DNA of 64,000 nt, from the NCBI GenBank assembly GCA_947650285.1, contig CANTFL010000988.1, positions 1 through 64,000 on the forward strand. Direction: 5' to 3'. The stretch comes from Hyaloperonospora brassicae. Lineage: Eukaryota; Oomycota; Peronosporomycetes; Peronosporales; Peronosporaceae. Each line of letters begins with the position of its first letter. Position 1 is the stretch's first letter. Under the pieces are notes generated by a model. That model worked only from the letters and a program-made list of their open reading frames with translations, was not told the DNA's origin and did not search any database. This document shows, piece after piece, positions 1-10,727 of this stretch. A program made the position numbers and the translations under genes.

Positions 1-194
1 CAAGTTCATTCTGAATGAACTTGGCGATAGCGGCATGTTGTTGGTCTCTGTCTAGAGACTCCAACATGGCGCTGATGACGAACTTCGCCTACGGTAGAAC
101 TCATTCGTTCTACCTCACCCCATTCGATGTCAGTCAAATGGTTAAACCCTTCACGCGTGGCGTGAAAGGCCTCTTCATCATCCAACGTGAACAT
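1..194 (-). pseudogene. N-terminal part of Gypsy-type gag, runs off left edge
   Basis: The minus-strand reading frame opens with an ATG at 192-194, about 45 bases inside the LTR at 239-633, which is where a retrotransposon gag begins. The first ~35 residues are acidic and aromatic (MFTLDDEEAF..., ...HLTDIEWGEVE) and look like a genuine structural-protein start. Near 90-105 the good frame shifts: the original frame becomes basic and stops at position 6, while another frame carries a plausible continuation (…SAMLESLDRD…, AIAKFIQNEL) to the window edge. I read this as a frameshifted, probably dead gag. The Gypsy assignment rests on LTR structure and position, because no pol domain is visible. 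Confidence is moderate. Confidence 0.6.
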
Positions 195-238
195 GTTGAA
201 TGCTGTGGTCCTTGGAAGGACTACAAAGTGCTACCAGG

Positions 239-633
239 TGTAACGGGGCACACCCTTGCGTGAACTTAACGCAAGGGTTTAGGTGCGCCCGACAGACGTA
301 CACGAGGCAAACGAGGAAGCGTAGATAAGGAAAAAGTAAAACCGTTGTATTAATATAATTAAGTCTTTTAACCACTGTCTCTCTGTTTGACTTAACTTAA
401 TTATGTTAATCTAACTGAATGTATGACGACGTCTACTCACCACTCATTGCGCGCGCCCTGCGGCGATTGGTGGGTTGATATCGTCAAGATATCAACCAAT
501 GAGCAGACCCTTTGGTCGCTTGACCAATACTACCACTATCGGTGATATTGTTCAAAGAATATTCAACCTACTATTCTTTATTGTCATAGTTTCTTTATAG
601 TGACAATTCCATGTAACGGGCTGCCCCGTTACA
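239..633 (-). repeat. Gypsy-type LTR (5' LTR of a minus-strand element)
   Basis: The 395-bp block starts TGTAACGGGGCA and ends TGCCCCGTTACA, a perfect 12-bp terminal inverted repeat with the canonical TG...CA ends. The five bases on its two sides differ (CCAGG versus ATACC), so it is not a solo LTR with a target duplication. A gag-like start codon sits 45 bases to the left on the minus strand, which makes this the 5' LTR of an element extending beyond the left edge. ATACC (634-638) is the expected target-site sequence to look for at the far end. An internal 10-bp perfect hairpin lies at 473-482/488-497. Confidence 0.8.
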
Positions 634-1003
634 ATACCTACGTTGAGTGCCCCCTTTATCATGTGACAGCTGATAAGCATACACGCTATCACACGCCCAT
701 CCAGCTGCGCCGCAGATCATTTCTTTCATTTAGTGTCATACAAAGCTGAAGACCCCCCAAGGTCTGAGCCGATTTAATCGTCTTTATAGTCAGGAGATTC
801 CGGAAATGATTGTTGTACGTTCGCAACAATTCGACAACCGCCAGCTATTCATTTGAGGGTCGGAATAGTATGCGGTGGAAAGCCGACTCATTCCGCCTTT
901 CCAGCGCCCGCTGTTCCGGCCTTCCATCCGTTAACACGAAGGAAACGCTCTTAGTGTCCGATAATGCTAAAGCCAGTTCAAAGTTGTCTGCTCAGGCAGT
1001 ATC
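634..1003 (+). promoter_or_regulatory. displaced upstream region of the EER effector candidate
   Basis: This 370-bp gene-free stretch lies between the Gypsy LTR and the copia element. Removing the copia element with one copy of its target duplication would place this sequence directly before the ATG at 5930, so by inference it is the native promoter and 5' leader of the effector candidate. I could not assign individual promoter motifs. No convincing open reading frame is present; the short frame at 810-1049 runs into the LTR and looks like chance. Confidence 0.45.
999..1003 (+). repeat. copia target-site duplication, left copy (GTATC)
   Basis: GTATC directly precedes the TG of the 5' LTR and is repeated exactly after the CA of the 3' LTR (5921-5925). 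Five bases is the normal duplication length for Ty1/copia integration, so both element ends are defined to the base. Confidence 0.95.
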
Positions 1004-1237
1004 TGTTAGAAATGATAGAGCCAGTGAGAGCAGGCGTCATCACGGCTAGCACACGGTTTGGTGGCATAGAGTGTCGATTTGCGCAGTGTCGAAGTTGGAG
1101 ACAAGTATACAGCTTTCAAGTAGTTACGAACGATTGGTAGCCAGCAAGGCCGATGTCCGCGACAGACAGGTAGGAACGGCAAATAGCAATACATTCAGAA
1201 TCCAATCATCAGTCTCCTCAACAACTGTGCTCGAACA
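1004..1237 (+). repeat. copia 5' LTR
   Basis: This 234-bp direct repeat begins TGTTAGAAATG and ends CTCGAACA. Aligned by eye to the 3' LTR it shows 8 substitutions and one single-base indel, about 96% identity. LTRs are identical at insertion, so the element is not brand new, although part of the difference could be sequencing error. Confidence 0.95.
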
Positions 1238-1250
1238 GGTTATGAGCGCA
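1238..1250 (+). other. probable primer-binding site
   Basis: GGTTATGAGCGC follows the 5' LTR directly and resembles the initiator-methionine tRNA site used by many copia elements (typically TGGTATCAGAGC), with mismatches. The gag ATG (1242) overlaps it. Assignment is by position plus partial match. Confidence 0.5.
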
Positions 1251-2505
1251 AGTTCCAACACGATGAACACTGAAAACATTAACGACACCTACACCATGGC
1301 TAAGGAGCACGACGACCGCGAAAGAGCCTCTCCTGCACCTACTGAAGAAGTCGCAACAGCTGCTCGCGAAAGGGGCAGCGAAGATGTCAACAAACGGATT
1401 CTCAACGCGCTTCTCGGTCTAGAAGAGCGTGTGATGCGCATGGAGGCTTCGCAGATCAAGGCTGAAGAAGACGAGCGCATGCGCGGCGCAATTGAGAGTG
1501 GAAGGTTCAGCTCCGCGCTCGGGCGTGAGTTTGGGAGAGATACGATGACGCGAGACGCTCTCGGATTTGCCCCGGCAGTGCGCAACACCCCGTTGCCACA
1601 CGGCCCGTTCCAAGGTTCGCGCGATGCGCCGCTGTTGCGGCAGTACGCGCCTCCTCTCGGGCAGCCACAAGCTCCTCAAGTTGGACAAGCAGCAGCACCG
1701 ACCCCTGCTGCTGCTTGTGTGCCTGTGGGGAAGTACCGTGTGCCCGATGCTCGATAGCGCAAGCTCGCCATCCGGAAGTTTGATGGCATTCAGCTCTACC
1801 AATGTCTAGGCTCAAACTTCTTTGATTGGGGTAAGTCGTTTTGGCTGCAAGTCGACATGGCTTAATCGGCGTGCGGCTTCCTATGGACTGAAGACACCAA
1901 GACTGACGTCCTCGGGCAGTATCTCTCGGGCACTGCAGAACGCTACTTTAGCAAGCAGATTGACGCTTGGTGGTCGGTGCTGCCAACACTGCAGTTCGTC
2001 ATGGAAAATATGCTCCAGACATCCTGTACAACGATCACAGCGTCGCAGGCCATGAAGCTGTTTACAGCGAAGAAGGACTCGAAGCGCACGTGGCCTTTAT
2101 CTCGTGGCGGTGAGCGACGCTTGCGGAGGTGCCGGTTCAAACGTGATGGACAACATCGTGCGGTATGCATCGGCCGAGCTGTCCACCGTCCTCATGGCGA
2201 AGTACGACACCTCGCGCACCGACCACCTGGAGCATGCAGAAGCACTCGCTCACTTTGCGCAATCAATCGAGCTCGATGCTTGCTCGAGTCGCTCATTTGG
2301 TCGTGACGTCGTGTCGCACGTGGTCAATGACGAGCCACGAAAGGAGACGTGCATTTGCCACGGATGTGGCAAAGTCGGTCATCTAAAGCGCGACTGCCAA
2401 AAGAAAGAGAAGAAGCCGACTGGAAGACCCATTGGCAGTCGCACCGACGGTGCGAACCTCATTCTCTCGATCGACGAAGACCCGAGCAGTGACAGCAGCG
2501 TGTAG
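1242..2505 (+). pseudogene. copia gag region with CCHC zinc knuckle
   Basis: The ATG at 1242 lies immediately inside the 5' LTR. The first frame (to a stop at 1755-1757) encodes an acidic, Ala/Pro/Gln-rich segment. The sequence then continues in other frames (around 1977-2100, then from about 2104), which requires at least two frame changes. The last segment carries the nucleic-acid-binding knuckle C-H-G-C-G-K-V-G-H-L-K-R-D-C at 2356-2397, matching C-x2-C-x4-H-x4-C, followed by a Lys-rich tail. An amber stop at 2503-2505 separates it from the protease. Gag packages the element RNA into virus-like particles; this copy is disrupted. Confidence 0.85.
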
Positions 2506-3819
2506 ATCCTGGATAGCGGATCCAGCCGACACATTGTCAATGACGAGCGACTGCTGATTAACGCAAAGCGATGTGACCAAGAGTGCATTGTCGCAGATGG
2601 TGAGCCGTTGCGCCTATCGCTTGCCGGTAGTATGGAAATTCGCGTGTTTGTCGACCAGCAGCCTCGTATGATTCGCGTAACAGACGTGCACTTCACGCCG
2701 CTGCTCGCTCGCAACATACTGTCATACGGGAAGCTTGTGAAGAAAGGACACAGTCTCGTGCACGACGACCAGCAGCTGTCACCCGCCAATCGAGCCACAG
2801 GCGACGTAGCGTTCGACGTGCAGATGCTCAACAGCGTATTCGATGCGGCAACGTCGCCAGAAATGGGACGCAAGCAATCGCCTACGGATGTGCTACTGGC
2901 GGTGATCACCGACGAAGCGACGTTGCCCATGCGACAGGATGTGCAGATTGGGACACTAATGCACTTTCACAAACGGCTCGGTCATATTGCTCTAGACACC
3001 ATCGAGCGAATGGCGTGGGATCCAGCAAGCAAGAATGGGCTCACCAACCGAAAAAGGCTCACGTGTATCACATGTGCTTAAGGCGAAGCAAACACGCAAC
3101 GGAAAATCGCAGAAAGACAGCGGCAGGCACAGCCCGATAGATCGCATCGGCGGTGTCATCTGTTCGGATCGTAAAGGACCGATGACCCCGCCGACCGTCT
3201 GAAGAACCGTTGTATGGTCAACTTCATTGATCATTACAGCAACTACTGCCGCGTGTTCCTCGCGTCGACCAAGGACAAGGCCGCCAAGAAGTTTGAACAC
3301 TTTCTGGCGTGGTTCAAAAAGCGTTTCGACTGCCGCATCCATGTGCTTCGCACAGATGGAGGCGGCAATTACATGAACGTTGATCTGTTCTGCAAGACAG
3401 CAGGCGTCGAGCGACAGAAGAGTGAAGCTCGCAACCAGGTGTCAAACGGAAAGGCAGAGCGAATGCATCGTACGGTGCTCAACATGGCGCGGTCGATGAT
3501 TTTTGCGAGCCGCTTGCCGCTGTCGTTCTGGGAAGACGCCGTCGAATACGCTGCATTCGTTCTCAATAGAAGTCCAACCGGTGCGAATGCACGCCGCGCG
3601 TCGCCACTACAGATGCTGACGAAGCAGACACCAGACCTGCGCGAGATCGTCGCGTTCGGGTCGGTCTGCACGGTTTATCGGGATCCACGCAAGAACTCGC
3701 TCAAACAACGAGCGCAAGTGGGAGCGATCGTCGGTCGCAGCGACGAAACTAAAGGGTACCGCGTGTTTTTAAAGAAAGACAACGTCGTCGTCGTCACACA
3801 ACATGTAAAAAACATTTAA
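2506..3819 (+). pseudogene. copia protease and integrase region
   Basis: Immediately after the amber stop the frame reads I-L-D-S-G-S-S-R-H-I-V, the aspartic-protease active site (D-S-G) of copia polyproteins. A GAG-pre-integrase zinc domain follows (H-K-R-L-G-H around 2970 and C-I-T-C around 3065-3078), cut by a stop at 3079-3081 and a frame disturbance to about 3214. The integrase core then shows F-I-D-H-Y, R-T-D-G-G-G-N-Y near 3350 and N-G-K-A-E-R near 3450, consistent with the DDE catalytic set. A TAA at 3817-3819 ends the segment. These are decay lesions in a family whose normal product is one polyprotein. Confidence 0.9.
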
Positions 3820-3846
3820 ACGCTCAGTGACGAGAAGAACGACCGG

Positions 3847-5643
3847 TTGCAGCGCGTACTCGATGACGCAGAAAAGGACGAGCGTGCGATTGCGCAAGTA
3901 CCGAAGGCTGCCACGAAGAAGAAGAAGCAGCGGACGCGCATAGCACACGGTACACGAAGCGCATCAAAGCGTGCTCAAGTGTCTGAAGCTCAGGAGGAGC
4001 CTGCAAGCGTGATCGACATCGCCACTCACGTGTATGAACGTGATCCGACCAACTACAGCGAGGCAATGCGGAGCACGAAGCGTCCCGACTGGGAAAAAGC
4101 GATGCGTGAAGAAATCGCAGCGCTCGGAGCCAATGATGTGTGGCGTGTGATCAAGCGCCCTGCCGGTAGCAACGCGCTGCATAGCAAGTGGGTTTACAAA
4201 ACAAAAACCGACGCACATGGCGACCTGGAGCGCTACAAGTCTAGGCTGGTCGCGTGTGGCAATGAACAGGCGTTCGGCATTGACTATCAGCTCACCTTCG
4301 CGGCCGTCATGGATATGTCGACCGTGAAGGTGATTATAGCGCTTGCAGCAACATGGAACGTGCCAGCCAAACACGGGGACATTCCAAATGCCTACGTTCG
4401 CGCTAAGAAGGAAGCGAACCTCGAGTTCCTGCTTCAAGTACCACGCGGCATGGAGGTGACCGACACTACGTTGCAGCAACTCGGAGCGAAGAACAAGAAC
4501 GGTGTCGTATTGCAGCTCAAGAAGAGTTTGTATGGGTTGAAGCAGGCGGGACGCCTGTGGAGCCAGTTTCTCCACTCAAGCCTCAACGATGCCGGCTTCC
4601 TACGTTGTTGCTCGGACATGTGTTTGTACTGGAAGAATGAAGGTGCCGAGCTCGTCGTTGTAGGAGCGTACGTCGACGATCTCCTCGTGACCGGGACCAT
4701 CAGTGCCGTTGTCGATCATGTCTTTGTGAGCTTGTCGATACTTGCGATTTAAGATCTCGGCGAAGTAAGCAAGTTTTTGGGAATGCGGATCCCGTGTGAC
4801 GGCTCAAGATACGCGATAGATCAAGAGGAATCTATCAAAGGCCTGCTGCGCGAGCACGGCCTCGAGGCGGCGAACCCGACGCGCGCACCAATTAGCGCCG
4901 ACTGCTATGATGCCGACGAAGACGACATGAAGATGCTCAAGGCCTTGTCTTCGTCTGGCAAGCCAACAGTGAAGTCGTTCCAGTCGCTCGTCGGCAGTTT
5001 GCTTTGGATAACACGTTGCACCGTCCAGATGTCGTGTTCGCGGTGCATAAAGCAACTCGACAGACACACGCACCTTGGATCAAGGACTGGATGTTGGCGA
5101 AGCGTATTGCTCGCTATCTCAAAGGGACAACTACGTTGAAGATGAACATGACTCCAGTGCATGACGCGAGTTCTCCAATTACGCTCGAGGCGTATAGCGA
5201 CGCTGATTATGCCGCGGACAAGAACGACCGCAAGTCCCTAACTGGAAGTGTCGTGCTCGTGAACGGCATGGCTATCAGCTGGGCGTCCTGCAAGCAAGGC
5301 GGTGTGACACTCTCGACCATGGATGCCGAGTTTGTGGCCGCATTGGAGACTGCACGTGAACTTCTCGGCATTCGAGAAATGCTCGGTGAGGTGGCCATGG
5401 AACCTGAGCTGCCCTTGACGCTTCATGTTGATAAATAAGCAGCGATACGACAGCTCGACGGTGAAGCGACATCGATGAAGGCAAAGCACATAGACGTGCG
5501 GGTCAAGTTTGTGTGCGATTTTGTGCGTCGTGGCGTGATCAAGGCTCAATACGTCCACACTGACGAACAGCTAGCCGACGCACTGACGAAAGAACTCGAC
5601 GCACCAAAGCTCGCAGCGATGAGAAAGCTCCTCGGTGTGGCGT
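3847..5643 (+). pseudogene. copia reverse transcriptase and RNase H region
   Basis: The frame from 3847 contains the RVT_2-type start (W-E-K-A-M-R-E-E), K-W-V-Y-K-T-K around 4186-4206, Y-G-L-K-Q-A-G-R-L-W near 4530 and the polymerase active site Y-V-D-D-L-L-V-T-G near 4670-4695. A TAA at 4750-4752 interrupts the thumb. The sequence changes frame between 5004 and 5139 and enters RNase H, with D-A-D-Y-A near 5200, S-T-M-D-A-E-F near 5315 and the closing A-D-A-L-T-K near 5575-5595. A further TAA lies at 5436-5438; the natural terminator is TAG at 5643. It is recognisable but not translatable as one protein. Confidence 0.92.
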
Positions 5644-5676
5644 AGACGAAAAGACGTTGACGACACAGGCGCACTC

Positions 5677-5685
5677 GAGGAGGAG
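5677..5685 (+). other. polypurine tract
   Basis: GAGGAGGAG lies directly before the 3' LTR, where plus-strand DNA synthesis is primed. It is short but exactly placed. Confidence 0.75.
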
Positions 5686-5920
5686 TGTTAGAAATGATAG
5701 AGCCAGTGAGAGCCGGCGTCATCACGGCTAGCACATGGTTTTGATGGCATAGAGTGTCGATTTGCGCAGTGTCGAAGTTGGAGAGAAGTATACAGCGTTC
5801 AAGTAGTTACGAACGATTGGTAGCCAGCAAGGCCGATGTCCGCGACAGACAGGTAGGGACGGCAAATAGCAATACATTTAGAATCCAATCATCAGTCTCC
5901 TCAACAACTGCGCTCGAACA
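5686..5920 (+). repeat. copia 3' LTR
   Basis: This 235-bp partner of the 5' LTR ends CGCTCGAACA and is followed at once by the GTATC duplication (5921-5925). Its end is 9 bp before the ATG of the effector candidate, so transcription started within this LTR could reach that gene. Confidence 0.95.
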
Positions 5921-5929
5921 GTATCTACA

Positions 5930-6424
5930 ATGCAACAGCTACTCCGCGCTTTCACGATTGCGACCATCTTTGCGAGTGCAGGTGCTACGACAACGGACTT
6001 GGAGCTATCGAAGGTGCTACCACCCGACTCTACTTTAGTAGGTAAGCCCTTCATCAAAGGCCTTGGTAACGTCTCCACTGAGAGCGCTCTACAAAGTACG
6101 AGCGCGAAATCAACCACGGACAATTCTTTGAGCCTTTCTGTCCAAGAAGAGCGCGGGTGGTGGGTGTTCTCTCGATTTCGGCCACTGAAGAATTTGCTTA
6201 CAGTCAAACAGGACGATATAGCGAAATATATAGCCGACGAGAATACACTACTCCGAGCGTTCATGTGTGTGGAGAAGAAAAACATAAACCTTTTACAGGC
6301 GTACATACGCCTTGGCGGCCCAAAGGTAAGAAGAGCGGAAGAAGGATTGGCAATGCGACTTTCAGAGTGGGGCGGCGCCAATACCCATCTCTTCAAATTG
6401 AGTGGGACCAGGAGAAAATGGTAG
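5930..6424 (+). CDS. candidate secreted EER (degenerate RxLR) effector
   Basis: This 164-residue protein has a short basic start and hydrophobic core (about residues 1-20, ending A-S-A-G-A), which reads as a secretion signal. No canonical RxLR is present, but S-A-L-Q at 52-55 sits where RxLR normally does, and an acidic E-E-R at 73-75 lies about 20 residues later, the usual spacing. The body (about 95-150) is Leu/Ala-rich and helical-looking with W and Y residues, compatible with a WY-type fold but not proof. Oomycete proteins of this class enter host cells and modulate immunity; that role is inferred. The 3' end may be frameshifted, because another frame continues sensibly past 6424 (…VVERVADLAMQE…). 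The native leader is separated from the ATG by the copia insertion, so expression is uncertain. Confidence 0.6.
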   Translation: MQQLLRAFTIATIFASAGATTTDLELSKVLPPDSTLVGKPFIKGLGNVSTESALQSTSAKSTTDNSLSLSVQEERGWWVFSRFRPLKNLLTVKQDDIAKYIADENTLLRAFMCVEKKNINLLQAYIRLGGPKVRRAEEGLAMRLSEWGGANTHLFKLSGTRRKW

Positions 6425-9178
6425 TCGAGAGAGTGGCAGACTTGGCCATGCAAGAGTGTCGGAGAGCTGTATGCAACAAAAAGGTATGTAGCTTGATTGT
6501 AGTCGTGCTCATTAGAAGCTATGACAGTTGTAGGTTTAGACGACTACTGGCGTCTAACTCGTGTCGATCTTGTTGCGATGTGGTTCCTCGTCATGTCCAC
6601 CACAGCAAGTACAAACTACCGATAAGCAAAGGTTCGTTAAGGTGGATGAACATTGACAGATGGCGGACAAGATATAGAATGCGCGCCCTGAACCACACGT
6701 CCAGAACATCGACTACAGTTATTGTCGACAGTGCGCTGGCGCGCAGACCACGTCGTTATCAGCTGGAGCTGGAACGCAGAGGTACACCAACAACAGTCAT
6801 TGCGTGCTCCCTCTTCGAAACAAACCGATTCAGCAACCTCCACACACAGCACACCTGCTTGTACAGCCGTGTGCAGTCTACATATGAATCGCGATGTTCT
6901 TACACGATCTCTCACTCGCAGCTCATGTACACGTAGTAGTATACTGCATCGAGTGGCTGAAACAAGAAAGCAAAGCTCCTGTGCTTATGCGGAGTACATA
7001 GCGCTGTATCGTTGTTCAACGCGTAGATTTTGTGTCACGTGCTTACACTAAGCTGTTTGCAACCGCTACAGAAAAGTTCTAGGACCTTTCCCATCTCCTG
7101 TCTATACTATTCAGTCGAACCCGCATGCCGCGGATAGTGCCATAGTCGTGTGTGCAAATTAGCCTGCCAGTTTGTTGTGCTCCCGTTCGGGATGAAGTCA
7201 AATGACGTCGACTATGCGCGCGGGTGGATACCGCATTTGGTGCTAGCAAAGGATCATCTCGCTATCCCCCACCACATGCACTGACTGACAAACTATCCCC
7301 GTAAATCGCAAGCTTCCAGGGCCAAGACAAAAGCCTCAATCAGCGAGAAAAGAAGTTGTATCTATCGCCGCGTAAGGCGCAAAGTCGACTCACACAGCCT
7401 GATGAGAAAGCATGCCAGCAGCTGATCTAGTGACCGCGGCATCTCTTTCCGGGACATGGATTACCGCGTAGCTCTCCGTCAACGAACATCCCACGACGTG
7501 ACCCAGTAACAAGAACGCCATGGTCTAGTCCCGCAACTGGTGTGATTGCAGTTGCGACACCACCGATGCAGCCAACACTGTATCTTTTCTGCTATGGGCT
7601 TTTGTAGCGTGCTTGCTCGTAGTATGGCAATCCAAACCAAAGCTGGTCGACAATGGCTGCTTGAAGTACTCGCCCCCATGTTGATGTTGTCAAACAAATC
7701 CCGTTGTTGTTGTTTTATATTCATTAGAGTGTCGCACTTTTCAGTGTCATGACACTTTAGGGTACAGCGCTGCATCTGCTATCTATCAGTCGTTGACTAG
7801 TTGCGTCACAAATTACTTCATACCATTGCTATTGATGAAGAAAGCAATAGAGCAGACATGGAAGGTGTGGCACACTGCAAGCAAGTGTCAGAGCCTATAG
7901 AGCATATTACCATGTGACGATTATTGCGTTTGAGCCCGAGCGCACCGAGTGATCAGCGCAGACAGTCCCGTTTCCATTTCTTATAGCTCGAGGCGAAATG
8001 GCACGCCGATTTCGATGGTATTACAGCCAGCATTGCGTGGCGGTGCCGGCGACGCCTCGTCTCGTTCTGTAAAACGAAAGCTTGACTTTCAACGTACGTC
8101 GTAGGTCAGCGAGCACAGTATCGATTACCGAGCCGCTTTGTACTATCAGAGACTAGACCGCATGCACGCCCCGAGGCGGTACAACCACCGCAGAAAGAAC
8201 TGCCAAACACAACGGACTTATGTCAGCACACCGCAAGAGACATGTAGCTTGGTGATCCCGTGCGCTGATGCATTCCACGTCAGAATCCGATGAAGGCAGC
8301 GGCGGATTATTGGACTCGCCCAAACGGCCGGATCGTTTTGTTCTTTGCTTGGCTGTCGTATCGGATCGCGTTTGTTCAAGATATGCTGCTTGCGGCCTTA
8401 TCATCAATCTAGCTTACAACTAACACATCTGAGCTGCCACTTTGTAGGGCAATGACTGCAAGAGAAGATAAGCTACAAGGTATCGTGCCAAGGACGTAGT
8501 TTTTGCGCATTGACAAGACCGGGCAACACATTCGAATCGACTACGTCTTGCTACCTACAAACGAAGAAGCTGTGACAAGGTGCGATCCGCTATCGAGATC
8601 CAAACACAACAAAGTTGTCAAGCAGGGCAATGCGTCGCGGCATCTGTTTGTCCGCTTCAATAGAGCGGAGAACATCGGACAATCGACCATCAGTGTTGGC
8701 CACTGATCGATGCAAAAGCTGTAGGTGTGACGTCGAGGATGTACATGGTTCCGATATCTTCCTTTCCATGAGAACTAACACAAAATGACTTGGTCTACCA
8801 AATAGCGGCAAGGCTGCGCCGATGCTGAGGCACTACATTCTCCCCGCCATAAACCTGCAGACAAACGCTTTCGGTTTCGAGCTCAACACTCTGGGAACAA
8901 AGTGATCGATTGTTTGTAATACGACGAGTGGGCCCCGCTGTCACCACGTGCCCGCATGCTTCGAGTATTACAGTCGCTTCGTTTTCGTGAACATCCCGTG
9001 GCAAACCTCTCACCAGTCATATGTCTCGGTACAACCTTGTATTCGAATTCAAAAGCCAAGCTTGGGACCCCCAAGTAACGTGAGCCGTTGCGCGCGTGGG
9101 CTTCTAACCTACGAGACATGTGTCGCCTCGGCAGCCACTATCTTTGTCCCTCCTCTCAACCAATCAGCCTGCGCAATA
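6425..9178. other. gene-poor interval after the effector candidate
   Basis: About 2.75 kb with only short unlinked frames, none with a recognisable domain. The frames at 8153-8407 (-) and 8503-8706 (+) have passable composition but no ATG-to-stop structure I would defend. I see no tRNA, clear terminal repeat or intact transposon here. Confidence 0.5.
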
Positions 9179-9605
9179 CCCCCCCCCCCCCACGCAACCA
9201 CTGCTCGTTGTTAATCAGTCCAAATCGACTTCCCAACAACATAGAAAAAAAGAAGGGGTATAGAAACGTACCCCCCTCCTCCCCAACGCCGAGAGAGCCC
9301 CCCCCACTCCCCCCCACTATCCCAATCCCTCCTTCCCCTCCCACATCATCCAGCTACCACCACGAAACGTCTCGCGTTCCAAACCGCCCCCACAACGAGG
9401 CACGAATATCCACCAATCCGATTCCCCCCTCTCGGTCCCGCTAAAGTGAACGTGGTCCACACCTCGCCCCACCAATCCTCTCGACAAGCATATTCCCAAA
9501 ACCGTCCGCCCATTACGGACCTACCCACCTCCTCCCTAACACGACAGAGTCCCTAACTCACTAACTGACGGACGGACTGACTGACTCGCTCCACTGCGCG
9601 TGAAC
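9179..9605 (+). promoter_or_regulatory. pyrimidine-rich upstream region of the LSM14 gene
   Basis: The stretch carries C13 at 9179-9191 and several further C-rich blocks (9271-9345), then an alternating CTGACGGACGGACTGACTGACT segment ending about 10 bp before the ATG. Strand asymmetry of this kind directly before a gene suggests promoter or 5' leader sequence. No specific factor site is claimed. Confidence 0.4.
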
Positions 9606-10727
9606 ATGCCGCCCCCCTCGTCGTCTCCACCTGCGCCAGCACGTGCCTCCGACCCCGCGCCCCCTTCCGATGGCATCCCGTACCTCGGCTCGCGCATCTC
9701 GCTCATCTCCAAGACGGACATTCGCTACGAGGGGTTCCTCTTTAACATTGACACGCGGCAGAGCACTGTCGCGTTGCAGCGCGTGCGGTCGTTCGGTACT
9801 GAAGGCCGTCGCACGGCCGCTGCGCACGTGCCCCCGTCAGCGCACGTGCTGCAGTACGCGACGTTCAAAGCCGCGGAGATCAAGGACCTGCACGTGTGCG
9901 AAGCCGCGCCGGCCGAGACGCTGCCGCAGCCAGTCGTAAGGGCCCCACCAGTGGCTGCACCAGTAGCGGCCACGTCGTCGACGCTGTTGACGCCCGGCTC
10001 GGTCTCGAGGCAGCCAACTCCGTCGCTGGGAGGCTCAGATCTGAGCCACGCAGCAGTCGCCAATCCGGTGCCAGTGACGGATCCCGGTCGTGGTCGATTA
10101 ACGACCAGTGAAACGCGGGGACGCGAGCCGAGCCCGCCAGCAGTTGTGACGACTGAGCGGCCGGTCTCTGATCGGAGTCGACCATTGACTGCAGAGCTTC
10201 CGGCCGACGCGCCGCGCCGACCGGCGAGGAACAAGTCGCGGACGATCCCGGGCATGGGCGGTCATTTGCTGCACCGCAAAGAGCGGCGTGGGCCTGGGGG
10301 GCTGGACGAAGCGGGGTCCGGGGCGCGACCTGAGACAGCATCGGGCGAGTTTAATTTCGCAGCGAAATTGGGCGACTTTGACAAGCAGCAGGAGTTTTCC
10401 AAGCTCGAAGAAGACGCAAAGAAAGAGACGACGGGCAGTTATCAGAAATCGTCGTTTTTTGACACGATTTCGTGCGATGCATTGGATCGACTGGAGGGAC
10501 AGCGCGCGAGGATGACGGGCGCGCAAGAGCGGACGCTGAATACCGAGACGTTTGGCGCAGTGGGACTGAACAATCGCCGCAACTTTCGAGGACGTGGCCG
10601 GCGTGGGGGATACCGGAATGGAGGCAGTTGGAATGGCAGTCGGAGCAATGGCGGCGGCCGTGGCGGTAACAGCAACAGCAATAGCAACAATAGCGGAGCG
10701 TCGAGGCAGCAGGTGGCGGGTCCGTGA
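9606..10727 (+). CDS. LSM14/Scd6/RAP55-family mRNP protein
   Basis: A 373-residue protein. The ATG at 9606 is preferred over the GTG two codons earlier. It has an N-terminal LSM14 Sm-like fold (about 26-95: [10 protein letters not shown] near the start, I-R-Y-E-G-F-L, and K-D-L-H-V at its end), a long Pro/Thr/Arg-rich linker, a DFDF-like box ([11 protein letters not shown], about 249), an FFD box (S-S-F-F-D-T-I, about 282), a TFG box (T-E-T-F-G-A, about 312) and a C-terminal Arg/Gly/Asn-rich tail. This order is characteristic of LSM14/Scd6, which binds DDX6/Dhh1 and decapping factors to repress translation and promote mRNA decay in P-bodies. Family length is usually 300-460, so it is complete. 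No intron is evident. Confidence 0.92.
   Translation: MPPPSSSPPAPARASDPAPPSDGIPYLGSRISLISKTDIRYEGFLFNIDTRQSTVALQRVRSFGTEGRRTAAAHVPPSAHVLQYATFKAAEIKDLHVCEAAPAETLPQPVVRAPPVAAPVAATSSTLLTPGSVSRQPTPSLGGSDLSHAAVANPVPVTDPGRGRLTTSETRGREPSPPAVVTTERPVSDRSRPLTAELPADAPRRPARNKSRTIPGMGGHLLHRKERRGPGGLDEAGSGARPETASGEFNFAAKLGDFDKQQEFSKLEEDAKKETTGSYQKSSFFDTISCDALDRLEGQRARMTGAQERTLNTETFGAVGLNNRRNFRGRGRRGGYRNGGSWNGSRSNGGGRGGNSNSNSNNSGASRQQVAGP

Larger units (their letters stand above)
1004..5920 (+). mobile_element. Ty1/copia LTR retrotransposon, full length, coding region broken
   Basis: A 4,917-bp element bounded by 234/235-bp LTRs (TG...CA) and a perfect 5-bp duplication GTATC. Internal order is gag with a CCHC knuckle, aspartic protease, HHCC/DDE integrase, reverse transcriptase with YVDD, then RNase H. 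Integrase before RT is diagnostic of Ty1/copia (Pseudoviridae-like) rather than Gypsy. The polyprotein is interrupted by stops near 1755, 2503, 3079, 3817, 4750 and 5436 and by frame changes near 1750, 2095, 3090-3210 and 5000-5140, so it cannot act autonomously as read. It lies in the same orientation as the downstream effector candidate, so its 3' LTR faces that gene. Confidence 0.97.

Noticed and set aside
6157..6936. Overlapping 259-codon frame in and after the effector candidate
   Set aside because: It has an internal start, no signal and poor composition; only its part just after 6400 might be the frameshifted effector end.
7177..7194. V-L-P-F-G-M, like a Gypsy reverse-transcriptase motif
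   Set aside because: Only six residues match, nothing around them reads as RT, and the frame closes quickly.
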